Source: Calditrichia bacterium
GTDB taxonomy: Bacteria; Calditrichota; Calditrichia; RBG-13-44-9; J075
Assembly: GCA_028284905.1 (NCBI GenBank)
Contig: JANQQU010000052.1
Location: forward strand, 45,157-109,156
Direction of reading: 5' to 3'
DNA length: 64,000 bases
Shown here: positions 17,040 to 27,674 of the stretch, in pieces
How the letters are laid out: the number at the start of each line of letters is the position of its first letter
Position numbering within the stretch: position 1 is the first letter of the stretch
Notes under the pieces: model-generated
Database searches by the model: none
What the model was told of the DNA's origin: nothing
Seen by the model: the letters and a program-made list of their open reading frames with translations, nothing else
Translations under genes and position numbers: made by a program

Positions 17040-20000
17040 TTGACTAACTTGCCCATTCTCTGGCAGCAATCCACTAAAAACCACCGTCGTTCCTTTATGA
17101 CCGTTACTGGAGAGAATCGTAAAATCGGCATTCAACTTTCTGGCTCTTTCTTTCATATTTTTAATGCCGAGGCCGGTTGTTTTCTGCACTTTCACTGCCA
17201 CCGGTGCTACAGTAGCTTCCTGGGACGGCAGCGCGGAAACACTTGATGATTTTGCCGGCCGGTTTGCTCTCGGCATTTCCGCCGGAAAAAAACCGACGCC
17301 GTCATCACGAAGGACGATGCGCAGGAAATTATTTTCGACACTAACATCCAGCATAACATTCCGGCAATCGGAATGCTTCAGGATGTTATTCATCGCTTCT
17401 TTGAACATCAGGATGATGTGTCGTTTCCAGTCCATCGTCAAACTTATATCGTCCAACAATTTTCGGGAGATTCCCTGCACCTGAAAAGAGATTCCGGTTT
17501 TATCGAAGAATTCATCCCCAAAATCTTTCAGACGAATCATCACTTCATAGAGAGAGTCTTTACTGGGATCCAGCGTCCAAAGAAAATCGCGCATGCCATT
17601 ATAGAGGTTGCTGGAAATATCGCTAATGCGGTTCAAATAATCGAGATTTTCCGGGGAAACCGAATCGTAGCTTCTCCGGATAAGTTCGCTAAAAAGCGAA
17701 ATTTTCGTGAGCTTATGCCCCAGCTCATCGTGAAAATCTGCCGCCGCCTTTTTCCGCACCCGCTCAATCTGACGCATTTGTTCCACCTTGACGCCCACCC
17801 GGTAATTATGGATCAACACAATTACCGAAACCACGCTAACCATCGCCAGCAGATAAAACCACCAGGTTTGCCAAAACGGCGGGGCAATTTCGATATTTAT
17901 CGATGCGCCGGTTTCATTCCAGGTGGCATCACTGTTAGCCGCTTTCACCCGAAAAGTGTATTCACCCGGGTCCAGATTGGTATAACTGGCATAACGGCGG
18001 GCGCCGCTGTACACCCAATCGTTATCAAAGCCAATCAATTGATAGGCGTATTCATTTTTCAGGGAATTAGTATAATCCAGCGCTACAAATTCGAAGGAAA
18101 AAAAGTTCTCCTCATAACTGAGCTGAATCGGCCCGTCTTCCCGCCACAACTGCTGATCGGATTTATCAAAAATCTTGAAGTCGGTAATAAGCACCGGTGG
18201 CTGGACGGCATTCTCCCTTAAGCTATCGGGATGAAAACAGGTAAACCCGTTAATGCCGGCAAAATACATTTTCCCCAGGGTGCCTTTTGCCGCTACTTCC
18301 CGATTAAATTGATTACTTTGCAAGCCGTCATTCACATTATAATTCTGGAATGTTTCCTTGACAGGATCGAAGCAGGACAATCCACTATTGGTGCTGATCC
18401 ATAATTTTCCGTGGGCGTCTTCCAGGATGCCCTGCACCATATTGTTTGGCAACCCTTCCCGGGTGGTATATGCTTTAAACGTACCGGTTTCCGGCTGGAA
18501 GCGGCTGATGCCACCGCTGTAGGTACCTACCCAAAGCACATCATCGGCAGAGTGAAGCAGAGTAGTGACAGATTTACTGTTCAATGCACCGGAATGTTTA
18601 AGGTCTCCCGGGAAATGAGTAAATTTTTCCGTGACGGTGTCAAACTTGCTTAAACCACCGCCGACGACGCCAACCCAGATATAACGGTGAGTAGTATCTT
18701 TACCAGCCCGGATCGTCCAGATCTCATTCGTCATCGGGCCATCCTCGCTAAACAGACTGCCCTGGGCGGGGACGGTTTGTTGATAATGCCGGGATTTTCC
18801 GCTGCGAGTATCGAAACGGACAATTCCCTTCCCGGACGTTGCAATCCAAACATAGCCGTTTCGGTCGGCAAAAAGGGAATTGACATTTTGCATTTGCAGT
18901 CCATCAGGACTATCCCAGTCCGGCGGGAAGTGCGTAAAGCGGCCGCTGCTTTTATCCAGCTTGCTCAGACCAGTGCCCCGGGTTCCCAGCCAAATAATAT
19001 TCTTATCTACGGGAGATTCGGTGATTGCATTAATACATGCATACGGTGCACCGTCAGGGTTCCCGGTAGCGGCATAATGAGTAAACTTTCCCCGGACCGG
19101 ATCAAAACGGCTCAAGCCGGGTTTTGCGGTACCAATCCAGGCGATTCCCTCACTGTCTTCATAGATGCTGTATACATTACGATGGGGCAAGCTGCTTGCT
19201 TTCCGGTTCGGATCGATGCTATGGGTAAAATGCTTAAACGCCAGCTTCCGGCGACTCATTTTGTTAATGCCCTGCCCGCTGCCAATCCAGAGATTTCCGG
19301 AATGATCTTCAATAATCGAAGTAACAGTATTGCTGCTCAGGCTATGTGGGTTCGACGGATCGTTGTTAAAAAAAGTAAACCGGGCTTTCCCCTGGTGGAA
19401 GGTTAACTTTGCCAGGCCATTGCTCCCTTCCCCGATCCAGAGATTTTCACTGCCCCCAAAAGTTGAGCGATAAATGGTATTGATCCAGCCGCCTTTCAAG
19501 CTGTAGGGATCATTCGCATCAGGGCGATGCAAATTGACGCGGATATGTTCTCCTTCGTAGTAGCGGTGAAAATCTCGTGGGAATGCTGCCGGTGTTTCCG
19601 GAAGCTGTGGTAAAATAATTTGATTTAATCCCACCTCAGTACTCACCCATAGCGTATAATTACCGCTGGCATCCGGTGTTGGATCGGGATATACCGTCAG
19701 TATTCGGTGGTTAAAAATGTAATCATGCTGAAAGCGTGTTTTTGTAAGCGCTGACAGCTTCGCAGATACATTATCTTCCAGGGGAATCAGCTGTATTCCC
19801 CAGCGCTCCTCCCGCTTCGGTGGACGCTTATTCCAGCGTCCCAGGCGATGCCCCAGGTCGGTTTGGTAATGCAAAATATATTCTCCCGCCGGCAATTCCT
19901 GAACATCTAACTGAATCCGGTTATACGGATGCCCGCCGGCTGACATTGTTTTCACACGCTCCATTTGCCAGATCTTCTCTGAATTATCCGCATCGCTAAT

Positions 20001-20921
20001 CCAGCCATAATCGACCATTTCCCCGGCGCCTTCTCCGAGGGCATAAATCATCACCGATTGCGCTTTGTCGATGCTGAATGATCGGGTATAAAGGGTGGTA
20101 TCCTGATCGCCCTGCAACATTGCCAGTGGCATTTTTGCTGCAATCAGAGAATCGACGTAAGGCAACACAGCCTCTCCGTATTGCTCGTACCAGCTTCGAT
20201 GGTTTGGGCTCTGCGGTATTAATTGGCTGAAGATGCCGCTATCGAGATCAAGCTTGTTGAGACCGCCGCGGGAAGTGCCGATCCAGATGGCGTTACTTCC
20301 GGGACGAACATCTCTTGCCAGCTCAGTGATGTTATTGGCATTCGGCCCACCAAGGCCACCCTGCCGCCCCGGATAGCGCAGAAATTTCCCGGCGGCCCGA
20401 TTTTCCCGGGTCAATGCGGCCAAACCGGCTGAGGTGCCGACCCAGAGCGTTCCTTCATTATCCTCGGTAATGGCGGAGACATATCGCGATATCAGACTGC
20501 TGCGGTCATTTTTTTTCGGTTGATATCGAGTGAAATTATCCTCAGCCGGATTGTAGCGATGCAGCGCATCAAAAGACCCCACCCAGAGCGTTCCCCCACT
20601 ATCGACAAAAATACAATTGGTCGAATTTGCAGCAAGGCTGGTGGAGTCAAATGGATCGTGCCGGTAGCGGGTAAATTGGTAACCATCGTACTTATTGAGG
20701 CCATCCGGTGTTGCAATCCAGATAAAGCCGGATTTGTCCTGAATAATTTGGCGGGCATAGATATGAGAAAGTCCATCTTCCAGGGAAAGATGCTCAAACT
20801 TAACATTGCCATTTTGCGCCGCTAACGGGATAATTCCGGCAACGAAGAGCATCAACAGGATGGGATATAAATATTTATGGAGGCGATGATTGGAGAGAAG
20901 ACTGGTTAAATGGTATCTCAT
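17037..20921 (-). CDS. Two-component propeller sensor histidine kinase (NarX/HisKA_3 type)
   Basis: This is a 1294-residue sensor. An N-terminal signal or anchor (about 18-35) is followed by many beta-propeller repeats of the two-component-regulator type, for example GFIWIATPDGLNKYDGY, GTLWVGTSAGLAALTREN and NLWIGSGQGINKMS. A Y_Y_Y domain (about 935-1010, NEYAYQLIGFDNDW) precedes a transmembrane helix (about 1020-1040). The dimerisation and phospho-acceptor helix contains ADFHDELGHKLTKISLF. The ATPase domain has FKEAMNNILKHSD and RDDGVGF. About residues 240-400 interrupt the propeller with a segment that does not look like propeller blades. It is a HisKA_3 kinase, consistent with the adjacent NarL-type regulator. 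Ligands of the propeller are probably sugars or polymers in related systems, which is only an inference here. Confidence 0.92.
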
Positions 20922-21047
20922 TTTTTCGAACCCGATTCGTGGTATTTAACAGTATACCGCGAACCGGGTGAGATGTAAATACCCTAAATATGTTATAATT
21001 GTCGCAAATAGCAGTATCGACAATTAGAATACGGCAAAAGTTTACAG

Positions 21048-21770
21048 TTACAATGCGACAACCTGGCAGCCATCTGCTCTTAATCGTTCAATAATTGCAT
21101 TTTCCTTTGCGAGCTCCCGATCAAATGCAATCGTTACATTTTCGTTTGTTGCATCAACCTTGCAGGACAAAATACCCGGTAAAGTTTTCAATGCGTTTTG
21201 CATTGGCGCTTCACAGGAAGTTTCACAATCATCGAGAATGGTCGCATTAAAATAAGTGACCGCCGGGGCGCTACAACTATTTTCCCCGCAATTAGTTGCT
21301 TTCTTACAGTCAGATTCGTTTTCAGCACAAGTGTTGGAAACTTCATTGGTGCAAGTTGCGATACTGGTTGAACAGTTATTGTCTGCAATCTCTGCCGGAG
21401 GTGGCGGTGACGCAAACCATAGCATTCCCAGCAAAGGCAAAGCCATCAGCAGCACTGGCAAAAAGAGGCCGGGCTTCCCTTGCTTATTCTCTCCACTGCA
21501 ACCGCAACTGGCGTCATCACAAGCCGATGCCGCTCTCCGCTGCTTAAGCAACTGATAAACAGAAAATCCCAATAATAGGACGGAAAAGGTGAGAAGGTAG
21601 GGTTTAAAGGGTAAGATCCAATCCGTCAATGAAATACCCAGGCTGCCTAAGCCTAATGCAGCCAGAAACGGCAGCGCGCAGCATACCGAGCAAGTGGCCA
21701 ACCAGCCGGCAAATAATCCCGAGCCGGTGCCGATTCCCCAGAAAGACCATTTTTTCAGCGAAAATTTCAC
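21048..21770 (-). CDS. MerT-like membrane transporter with Cys-rich linker and HMA-like C-terminal domain
   Basis: This is a 240-residue protein. The first hydrophobic part (about 10-70) holds GWLATCSVCCALPFLAALGL, whose paired cysteines in a helix are the hallmark of MerT-like mercuric transporters. A third helix lies at about 105-118. Residues about 128-170 are rich in Cys and Asn (CSTSIATCTNEVSNTC, CKKATNCGENSC). The last 65 residues resemble a heavy-metal-associated ferredoxin-like domain (MQNALKTLPGILSCKVDATN), but the metal loop reads CETSC rather than CxxC. The start is GTG with an AGGAG site. No merR or merA is nearby, so mercury is not certain; another soft metal or a thiol-linked cargo is possible. 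Confidence 0.75.
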   Translation of the reverse strand: MKFSLKKWSFWGIGTGSGLFAGWLATCSVCCALPFLAALGLGSLGISLTDWILPFKPYLLTFSVLLLGFSVYQLLKQRRAASACDDASCGCSGENKQGKPGLFLPVLLMALPLLGMLWFASPPPPAEIADNNCSTSIATCTNEVSNTCAENESDCKKATNCGENSCSAPAVTYFNATILDDCETSCEAPMQNALKTLPGILSCKVDATNENVTIAFDRELAKENAIIERLRADGCQVVAL

Positions 21771-21838
21771 AGAATTCTCCTTTCGTTATCTTCAGATTTT
21801 TATCTGTAGACGAAAGCAACTGTGAATAGACGCAATGA

Positions 21839-22468
21839 TTATTTTTGATCTGACATGGCGAGATTAATTCCCAGTCCAACGAAGACACTGCCGGTTATCC
21901 AGGCCTGAATACGGCGGGCCAGCGGATGTCCGAGAATCCAGTTGCCGGCTGAGCCGAAGAACAAGCCAACAAACAGGTTGACGATCGTTCCACCAAGATT
22001 GAAAACCATCCCCAGGAAAAGAATCTGCAATGTTACACTGCCGGTTTCCGGATTGGTAAACTGCGGCAGAAACGCCAGAAAAAATATCGCGACTTTCGGA
22101 TTGAGAATATTTACAGTAACCGCCTGACGAAAAATTTTCCAGTTATCGGCGCGCTTTAAATCCTGCTGCGTCAAAGGTTGGTTGGCAGAAATTAGCACTT
22201 TAATGCCAAGATAGACAAGATAAGCAGCCCCCACCCATTTCAATATCGTATAAGCCATGGCGGAATACATAAAGATCGCAGACAAGCCCAGCACCGCCGC
22301 GGCGATGTGCACTAAAGAGCCGGCAGAAATTCCCAGCGCAGAGGCAACGCCGGCTTTCCGCCCCTGTAACGTGCTCCGGGTAGCGACATAGAGCATATCC
22401 GGCCCCGGAGTGATGTTGATTAAAAGCCCGGCAGAAACGAATAGCAGAAAATTTTCGACACCAAACAT
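21839..22468 (-). CDS. LysE/RhtB-family amino-acid exporter
   Basis: This is a 209-residue inner-membrane protein with about six hydrophobic helices. The typical LysE N-terminus is MFGVENFLLFVSAGLLINIT, directly followed by PGPDMLYVATRSTLQGRKAG. The late segment FVGLFFGSAGNWILGHP is also standard. Members export amino acids or small metabolites; the substrate is unknown. The frame stays open upstream to 22522 only because it reads through an octamer repeat. The ATG at 22468 has the site AAAGGAGT and is the real start. Confidence 0.92.
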   Translation of the reverse strand: MFGVENFLLFVSAGLLINITPGPDMLYVATRSTLQGRKAGVASALGISAGSLVHIAAAVLGLSAIFMYSAMAYTILKWVGAAYLVYLGIKVLISANQPLTQQDLKRADNWKIFRQAVTVNILNPKVAIFFLAFLPQFTNPETGSVTLQILFLGMVFNLGGTIVNLFVGLFFGSAGNWILGHPLARRIQAWITGSVFVGLGINLAMSDQK

Positions 22469-22480
22469 GGATACTCCTTT

Positions 22481-22519
22481 AGATGAGCAGATGAGCAGAT
22501 GAGCAGATGAGCAGATGAA
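22481..22519. repeat. AGATGAGC octamer tandem array (left copy)
   Basis: Nearly five tandem copies of the octamer AGATGAGC, the last one altered to agatgaac, lie between the LysE gene start and the four-helix-bundle gene stop. The same octamer in opposite orientation is found at 23028-23079. The two arrays bracket the four-helix-bundle gene as inverted repeats. Confidence 0.85.
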
Positions 22520-22525
22520 CAAGCT

Positions 22526-22951
22526 TTATTTCTTTCTTTTTCTTTGCTTTGTTAACTCGAATATTGTGAGCGCGAGTATTTCGCTTAATAGTTTTAATCT
22601 GTGTTCTATAATCGCTTCAGTCAAAAGATGTCGGCTTCTAAAATACCACCCCTTAGCCTCCTTACCGGAACCAATCGCATATCTTAAAAATTGATGATAC
22701 TCCCTTGTTCCCAGTCCTCGTCCATAGCCTTCTTCTAAATTCGCACTAATTGAACCAATGCTTGAAATTAGCTGACTCACAATCCTGCGGCCACGTAAAT
22801 CTTTCATCATCCTCTCACAATCGAACCAGGATAATTCATATACATATAATGCTTTACGATAAGCATCCAATTTCCAGACATCTTCCAGTGAAATATATTT
22901 TGGTACTACTTGCTCCCAAGTATCATAACTTCTCAGAACATCCGGTATCAT
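22526..22951 (-). CDS. Four-helix-bundle protein (S23 / 23S rRNA intervening-sequence family)
   Basis: This 141-residue protein matches the small four-helix-bundle family first met in 23S rRNA intervening sequences and now known as free-standing genes. Diagnostic runs are WKLDAYRKALYVYELSW, SQLISSIGSISANLEEGYGR and REYHQFLRYAIGSGKEAKGW. The biochemical role of this family is not established. The gene lies far from any rRNA in this window and is flanked on both sides by inverted AGATGAGC octamer arrays. That arrangement would fit a small mobile or repeat-mobilised unit. Confidence 0.85.
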   Translation of the reverse strand: MIPDVLRSYDTWEQVVPKYISLEDVWKLDAYRKALYVYELSWFDCERMMKDLRGRRIVSQLISSIGSISANLEEGYGRGLGTREYHQFLRYAIGSGKEAKGWYFRSRHLLTEAIIEHRLKLLSEILALTIFELTKQRKRKK

Positions 22952-23027
22952 TGCATTCCCCCATAAACAGATATCAAAACTTTATTAATAAAACTTTACC
23001 TGAAACCCCAAATTTCAGAAAAATTTA

Positions 23028-23079
23028 CTGCTCATTTGCTCATCTGCTCATCTGCTCATTTGCTCATCTGCTCTTCTGC
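23028..23079. repeat. GCTCATCT octamer tandem array (right copy, inverted)
   Basis: About six tandem octamers alternate between gctcattt and gctcatct, then one degenerate unit. On the minus strand the array reads AGCAGATGAGCAGATGAG, and its first TGA (23064-23066) is the stop codon of the cytochrome gene that enters it. It is the inverted partner of the array at 22481-22519. Confidence 0.85.
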
Positions 23080-26051
23080 AAAAACGCCAACAAATCCGCC
23101 ATCGCTTGATGATCCATCCCAGTTTCCAGTTCTTCCGGCATCAGGGAGAGCCCACTGGATGACATTGCGGCAATTTTACTACGGGAAATACGCTGACGTG
23201 CTTCATCTGCATTAAGCAAAACAATTGCATCATCCGTCTCGCTGTCAATTAAACCGGTTAGAATTTCGCCTTCCGTCGTCTTAATTGTGTGGCTGATATA
23301 TTGAATCTCCATTACTGCATTCGGGTCAAGAATTTCATACAAGAGTGTTTCCGGGCTTTTCCGGTTAATCTCCGTCAGATTCGGTCCGACATTGCTGCCC
23401 AATTCACCCACCTGATGGCATTTCGCACACAATGATTTAAAAACAGTCATTCCCCGTTCTTCATCTCCCGCTAATGCCAGCGCCGGCCGCATCTGCTCGA
23501 TCGCCTCTTTCCGTGTTACAACGCCGGCATCACTGAATAGCGCTTCCGCGCGTTTGCGGATATTTTCATCATCGGACCACAACAGTGTTCGCCGGCGCTC
23601 GAGATGCAGGTATAATTCACCAAGGGTTATCTCCTCATTTTCCAGCGCGGTCAGCAGCAGATCATGGTTTTCCGGTCGATACAATAAAAAGTCACCGGCT
23701 TTTGCTCGCACTTCCGGCCCGAGGGTTTTCCAGACCGAAATCACTCTTTCTGCAATTCCTGGCGCCCGGGCATTAGCCAACTGAGTCATCGCAGCCAATT
23801 GTAATTCACCCGGCGTGCGGGAATCCAGTAAAGCAAAAAGCAGATCGGCCCGGTCCTGGTATTCCGCAAAAGACAATAACTCCAGACTTTCCAATCGTTG
23901 CGCTGTTTCGGCAGAAGGATCGCTGACGATTCTCCAGGCACTTCTGAGCAAACGGCGCTGGTTCTCTGAAGGTTTCATTTTCAAAGCATCGCGCACTTCC
24001 CAGGCGGCACAGGTCAGGGAAAGATTGTTTCGTCTTTCAAAAGAATAGAGGGATCGATTGATCGATGCTGAAACTCCCCGAATCGTCGGCGGCGCATTCC
24101 GTCCGTTAATCCCTTCGCTCAGTCCTGCCAAAACGATTTTTATCTGTGAATTATCCAGACGTTTATTTTTGCTGCATAAGGCAAGTAAATCCGCAACATC
24201 TCTACCGCTTTGCTGATGCCCAACCATTTGAGTAAGATCGCTTACCAGCTGAATTGCGCCCTCACTCTGCCAATCCTTCGGATATTTCAATATTTCCGTT
24301 AACACTACCTGCGGCGACTGACGAGCACCGCTTAAAACCGCCAATCGGCTCCAGCGATCATCGATATCCCGGGCTGCAATGCTTAATAATGCCTCCCGCA
24401 CTGCAATCCGTGCCCTCCTGGCTGGCAAAGTTCCCAGGGTCAGGGCTGTTTGCATACGCACCCGTGGGGCATCGTCGGTGGCACATTTCAATACCGCCGC
24501 GAGTAATCGATCATCGGTCATCCGATTTTCGGCGATCTTTATGGCATGTTCGCGCACGCCAGCCGAAGGATCGCTTAATGCATGGATTAAATCTTTCTCA
24601 GAGAGTGCATTGAGTCCTACCAATGTCCACATGGCATGAAGCCGGGCAAGCGGATTTTCGCTATTGCGCAGCAGCCCCTCCAGCGGTGCGACAGCAGTTG
24701 CATCCTGCCAGTCTACCAGCAATCGTTGCGCAGTATCGCGCCACCACTTGTTTTTATGAGTGAGTTGATCGACCACAGCTGTAATATCATTGCGGGGAAA
24801 TGATGGTGTAATCCAGGGCAGTCCACCTTTCGGTGTAATTCGGTAGATGCGCCCTTCCGTTTTTCCTTCGTCCAGATCGAGATCTTTTTCGATTTCGTCG
24901 GGAATCCATTCCGGATGTTCAATCACCGTGCGATGCATGTCCAGCAAGTAGATAGCGCCATCCGGGCCAATCGTCATCCCTACCGGGCGAAATCCGCGGT
25001 CGCTCGATGCCAGGAACTCCACTTTTTCCCGGGCCCGGGATGCCATTGGCGATACCCCATCCAGCTTAATAACATCCCGGTGAACAAGATTTAGCACGAC
25101 ATCACAAACAAAAGTATTTTCTTTGAACGCTTCCGGAAATGCCCCACCAGTGTAGCTGATAATCCCACAAGCGCCGGAAAAGTGTCCAGATTGCTCGGGA
25201 TGGTTTACCCGGGTTTCCTGCTCTCCAATCGGATAAATTCGCGCCAGCCCTCCTTCTTCATGATCAGAGTTTTTCCAGGTAGTGCTCAGCGGGGTTAGCG
25301 GTAGTCCTTCAATGTAGCGCCCCGGAAAAACAATGGTATGAATATGGTCGACGCTGCTGGTAGTGTAAATACGTCCCCAACTATCGAAGCTAAGACCGAA
25401 TCCCCATACGGTTTCCCCGATGCGCTCAAATTTACGTTCATCCAGGCGAAAACGGAAATCTTCCTCACGTAGCGGGATGGTATCAGCAGGATTGTCTACC
25501 CAAAAAACCTTCCCGTCGTTGCCGCCATTGGCGCCGTAAATCCAGTTGTCCAAACCATAGGTAAGACCATTGAAATTGTGCTGGGAATTCTCTACCGCAA
25601 ATCCACCGAGCAGTCGCTCCCGCACATCGGCGACATTATCACCGTCGGTATCTTTCAGGAATACCACATCCGGCGGCGCACCAACTAAAAGCCCGCCCTG
25701 ATAAGGTAAAAGCGTCGTTCCAATGGAGAGATCCCGGGCAAAAATCGTCCTTTTATCAAAACTCCCGTCTTCATCAGTATCTTCCAGCAGGACAACCCGG
25801 CTGCCTTCGTCCGGAAAGGGATAACCGGGCATTTCGATAACAAACGCTCGTCCCTGCTCATCAAATTCCAGGTCGACCGGGTCGAATGTAAGCGGTTCAC
25901 GGGCCACCAGTTCGATTTGGAAATCCGGATGTATTTCGATTGATGCTACAGGATCTTCATCTGAAAACTGACAGGCAGGAATAATCAGAAATGCAAATAC
26001 CAGTAAGAATAGTATTTTTAGTCCCCCGAAACGACTTGGAATATTCCGCAT
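23064..26051 (-). CDS. PVC-type membrane-bound dehydrogenase with c-type heme (CxxCH)
   Basis: This is a 995-residue lipoprotein (signal ending FLIIPAC, lipid Cys at about 27). Residues about 40-410 form a beta-propeller of the PVC-type dehydrogenase/sorbosone-dehydrogenase class (ALEFDEQGRAFVIEMPGYP-like opening, NFNGLTYGLDNWIYGANGG, MTIGPDGAIYLLDMHR). About 430-800 are HEAT-like repeats (ARLHAMWTLVGLNALSE, VRMQTALTLGTLPARRA). The C-terminal cytochrome domain carries CAKCHQVGELGSNVGPNL (about 885) and the further conserved EILDPNAVMEIQY. These proteins are thought to oxidise sugars or alcohols in the periplasm and pass electrons to heme. No partner oxidoreductase is adjacent. The last codons and stop lie within an octamer repeat. 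Confidence 0.9.
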   Translation of the reverse strand: MRNIPSRFGGLKILFLLVFAFLIIPACQFSDEDPVASIEIHPDFQIELVAREPLTFDPVDLEFDEQGRAFVIEMPGYPFPDEGSRVVLLEDTDEDGSFDKRTIFARDLSIGTTLLPYQGGLLVGAPPDVVFLKDTDGDNVADVRERLLGGFAVENSQHNFNGLTYGLDNWIYGANGGNDGKVFWVDNPADTIPLREEDFRFRLDERKFERIGETVWGFGLSFDSWGRIYTTSSVDHIHTIVFPGRYIEGLPLTPLSTTWKNSDHEEGGLARIYPIGEQETRVNHPEQSGHFSGACGIISYTGGAFPEAFKENTFVCDVVLNLVHRDVIKLDGVSPMASRAREKVEFLASSDRGFRPVGMTIGPDGAIYLLDMHRTVIEHPEWIPDEIEKDLDLDEGKTEGRIYRITPKGGLPWITPSFPRNDITAVVDQLTHKNKWWRDTAQRLLVDWQDATAVAPLEGLLRNSENPLARLHAMWTLVGLNALSEKDLIHALSDPSAGVREHAIKIAENRMTDDRLLAAVLKCATDDAPRVRMQTALTLGTLPARRARIAVREALLSIAARDIDDRWSRLAVLSGARQSPQVVLTEILKYPKDWQSEGAIQLVSDLTQMVGHQQSGRDVADLLALCSKNKRLDNSQIKIVLAGLSEGINGRNAPPTIRGVSASINRSLYSFERRNNLSLTCAAWEVRDALKMKPSENQRRLLRSAWRIVSDPSAETAQRLESLELLSFAEYQDRADLLFALLDSRTPGELQLAAMTQLANARAPGIAERVISVWKTLGPEVRAKAGDFLLYRPENHDLLLTALENEEITLGELYLHLERRRTLLWSDDENIRKRAEALFSDAGVVTRKEAIEQMRPALALAGDEERGMTVFKSLCAKCHQVGELGSNVGPNLTEINRKSPETLLYEILDPNAVMEIQYISHTIKTTEGEILTGLIDSETDDAIVLLNADEARQRISRSKIAAMSSSGLSLMPEELETGMDHQAMADLLAFLQKSR

Positions 26052-26264
26052 ATTTTTGCCTCTCTAAGAGATTGTGGTGGACAGGAACGCCAATATTTGT
26101 GAATACTTCTAAAAGTCTGAATCGAATCGGAAGTTACTGTTTTCCATGGATATTGTCAAATAAGACTCCGCCTGAGTTGGAATAAATAATTTGTATCTTT
26201 CCCCGGATTCTCTTTTATTAAGGTCTTTATATCAAGAATAACCGCCAAAATCTACGGAGAAAAT

Positions 26265-27674
26265 ATGTTTCGTATGAAGGTATATCGTTATCTAATTTCA
26301 ATTTTATTAATAATGTTGAGCATAAGTTTACTGGCAAATCCCGAAGGGGATAAAGCGCCTGATCCGGCAGATACCCGGGTGGTGCAATCACTTTTCCGGG
26401 AAGCCCTGGTCAGTGGTGAAGCCTATAAACTGCTCGACCATCTCTGTAACAAGATTGGCCATCGCCTCAGCGGCTCGGAAGGGGCAGAAAAAGCGGTGCA
26501 GTGGACGAAAAAAGTGATGGAAGATTATGGCTTTGACAATGTCTTTCTCCAGGAAGTAATGGTTCCCCATTGGGAAAGAGGCGGCAAAGAAGTTGTTCAG
26601 GTGATGAGTGCCGGAAAAACAATGGATTTGAGCGTTCTGGCCATCGGTGGTTCCGAGCCAACACCGGCACAGGGATTATCTGCGGAAGTGCTGGAAGTTC
26701 AATATCTGGATGATTTGGATGAGCTCGGTGAAGCCGGAGTAAAGGGCAAGATTGTTTTCTTCAACCGGAAGTTTGACCATAGCAATTTTGGCGGTGGCGG
26801 TGGCTATGGCGGCGCCGTCGACCAACGGGTACGCGGCGCATCCCGGGCAGCCAAATATGGCGCAATCGGCGTTGTAATCCGCTCGGTCACCTCGGCATTT
26901 GATGATCATCCGCATACCGGCACACTTGTTTATAACGACTCCCTGCCACGAATTCCAGCGGCGGCGCTCGGCTTTCAGTCTGCTGATCGTTTGACGGAGG
27001 TCCTCAAGGAAGAACCGAAAGCGAAACTATATATGCACATCAGCAGTAAATGGCATCCCGATGCGCTTTCCCATAATGTTGTAGGGGAACTGAAAGGCAG
27101 CGAATTCCCTGATGAAATTATCCTTGTTGGCGGACATTTGGATTCCTGGGATGTTGGCCAGGGTGCGCATGATGATGGTTCTGGCTGCATGCAATCCATC
27201 GCCGTTTTGCACACTTTCCAAAAACTGGGCATTAAACCAAAACGAACCATCCGCGCAGTGATGTTTATGAACGAAGAAAACGGCGTTCGCGGTGGACAGA
27301 AGTATGCGGACCTCGCTGGCGAGAACAAAGAGAATCATATCCTTGCTATCGAAAGCGATGCCGGGGGATTTAGTCCGCGTGGGTTTGGTGTTTCTGCACC
27401 GGATGCGGTATTGGATAAATTCCGCAGCTGGCTACCACATTTTGACAGAAACACGATTCTCTTTTTCAGCCGTGGCGGAGGCGGCGTAGACATCGGTCCG
27501 CTGCATCGCGATCATGGCGTACCGATGGTTGGCCTTTCTACCGACACCCAGCGTCTTTTCGATTATCATCATGCCCCGAACGATGTTTTCGAGGCTGTTA
27601 ATCGCCGTGAGCTGGAACTGGGCACCGGCGCGATGGCTGCGTTGATTTACCTGGTGGATAAATACGGGATGTAG
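26265..27674 (+). CDS. Secreted M28-family metallopeptidase
   Basis: This is a 469-residue peptidase with an N-terminal signal peptide (hydrophobic about 8-24, ending SLLANP). A protease-associated insert (about 110-245) precedes the M28 catalytic part (about 270-469). Metal ligands are visible as H291 and D293 in GGHLDSWDVGQG, D303 in AHDDGSG, the NEENG pair at about 336-340, D365 in ESDAGGF, and a final His in DYHHAPND (about 434). It resembles the plasma glutamate carboxypeptidase/PSMA-like carboxypeptidase or aminopeptidase branch. It probably works in the periplasm or outside the cell on peptides. The start has a GGAG site at 26253. Its stop is immediately followed by repeat array C. Confidence 0.9.
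   Translation: MFRMKVYRYLISILLIMLSISLLANPEGDKAPDPADTRVVQSLFREALVSGEAYKLLDHLCNKIGHRLSGSEGAEKAVQWTKKVMEDYGFDNVFLQEVMVPHWERGGKEVVQVMSAGKTMDLSVLAIGGSEPTPAQGLSAEVLEVQYLDDLDELGEAGVKGKIVFFNRKFDHSNFGGGGGYGGAVDQRVRGASRAAKYGAIGVVIRSVTSAFDDHPHTGTLVYNDSLPRIPAAALGFQSADRLTEVLKEEPKAKLYMHISSKWHPDALSHNVVGELKGSEFPDEIILVGGHLDSWDVGQGAHDDGSGCMQSIAVLHTFQKLGIKPKRTIRAVMFMNEENGVRGGQKYADLAGENKENHILAIESDAGGFSPRGFGVSAPDAVLDKFRSWLPHFDRNTILFFSRGGGGVDIGPLHRDHGVPMVGLSTDTQRLFDYHHAPNDVFEAVNRRELELGTGAMAALIYLVDKYGM

Noticed and set aside
18687..19406. 239-residue plus-strand frame within the propeller kinase gene
   Set aside because: It is an antisense shadow of the repeated propeller coding sequence.
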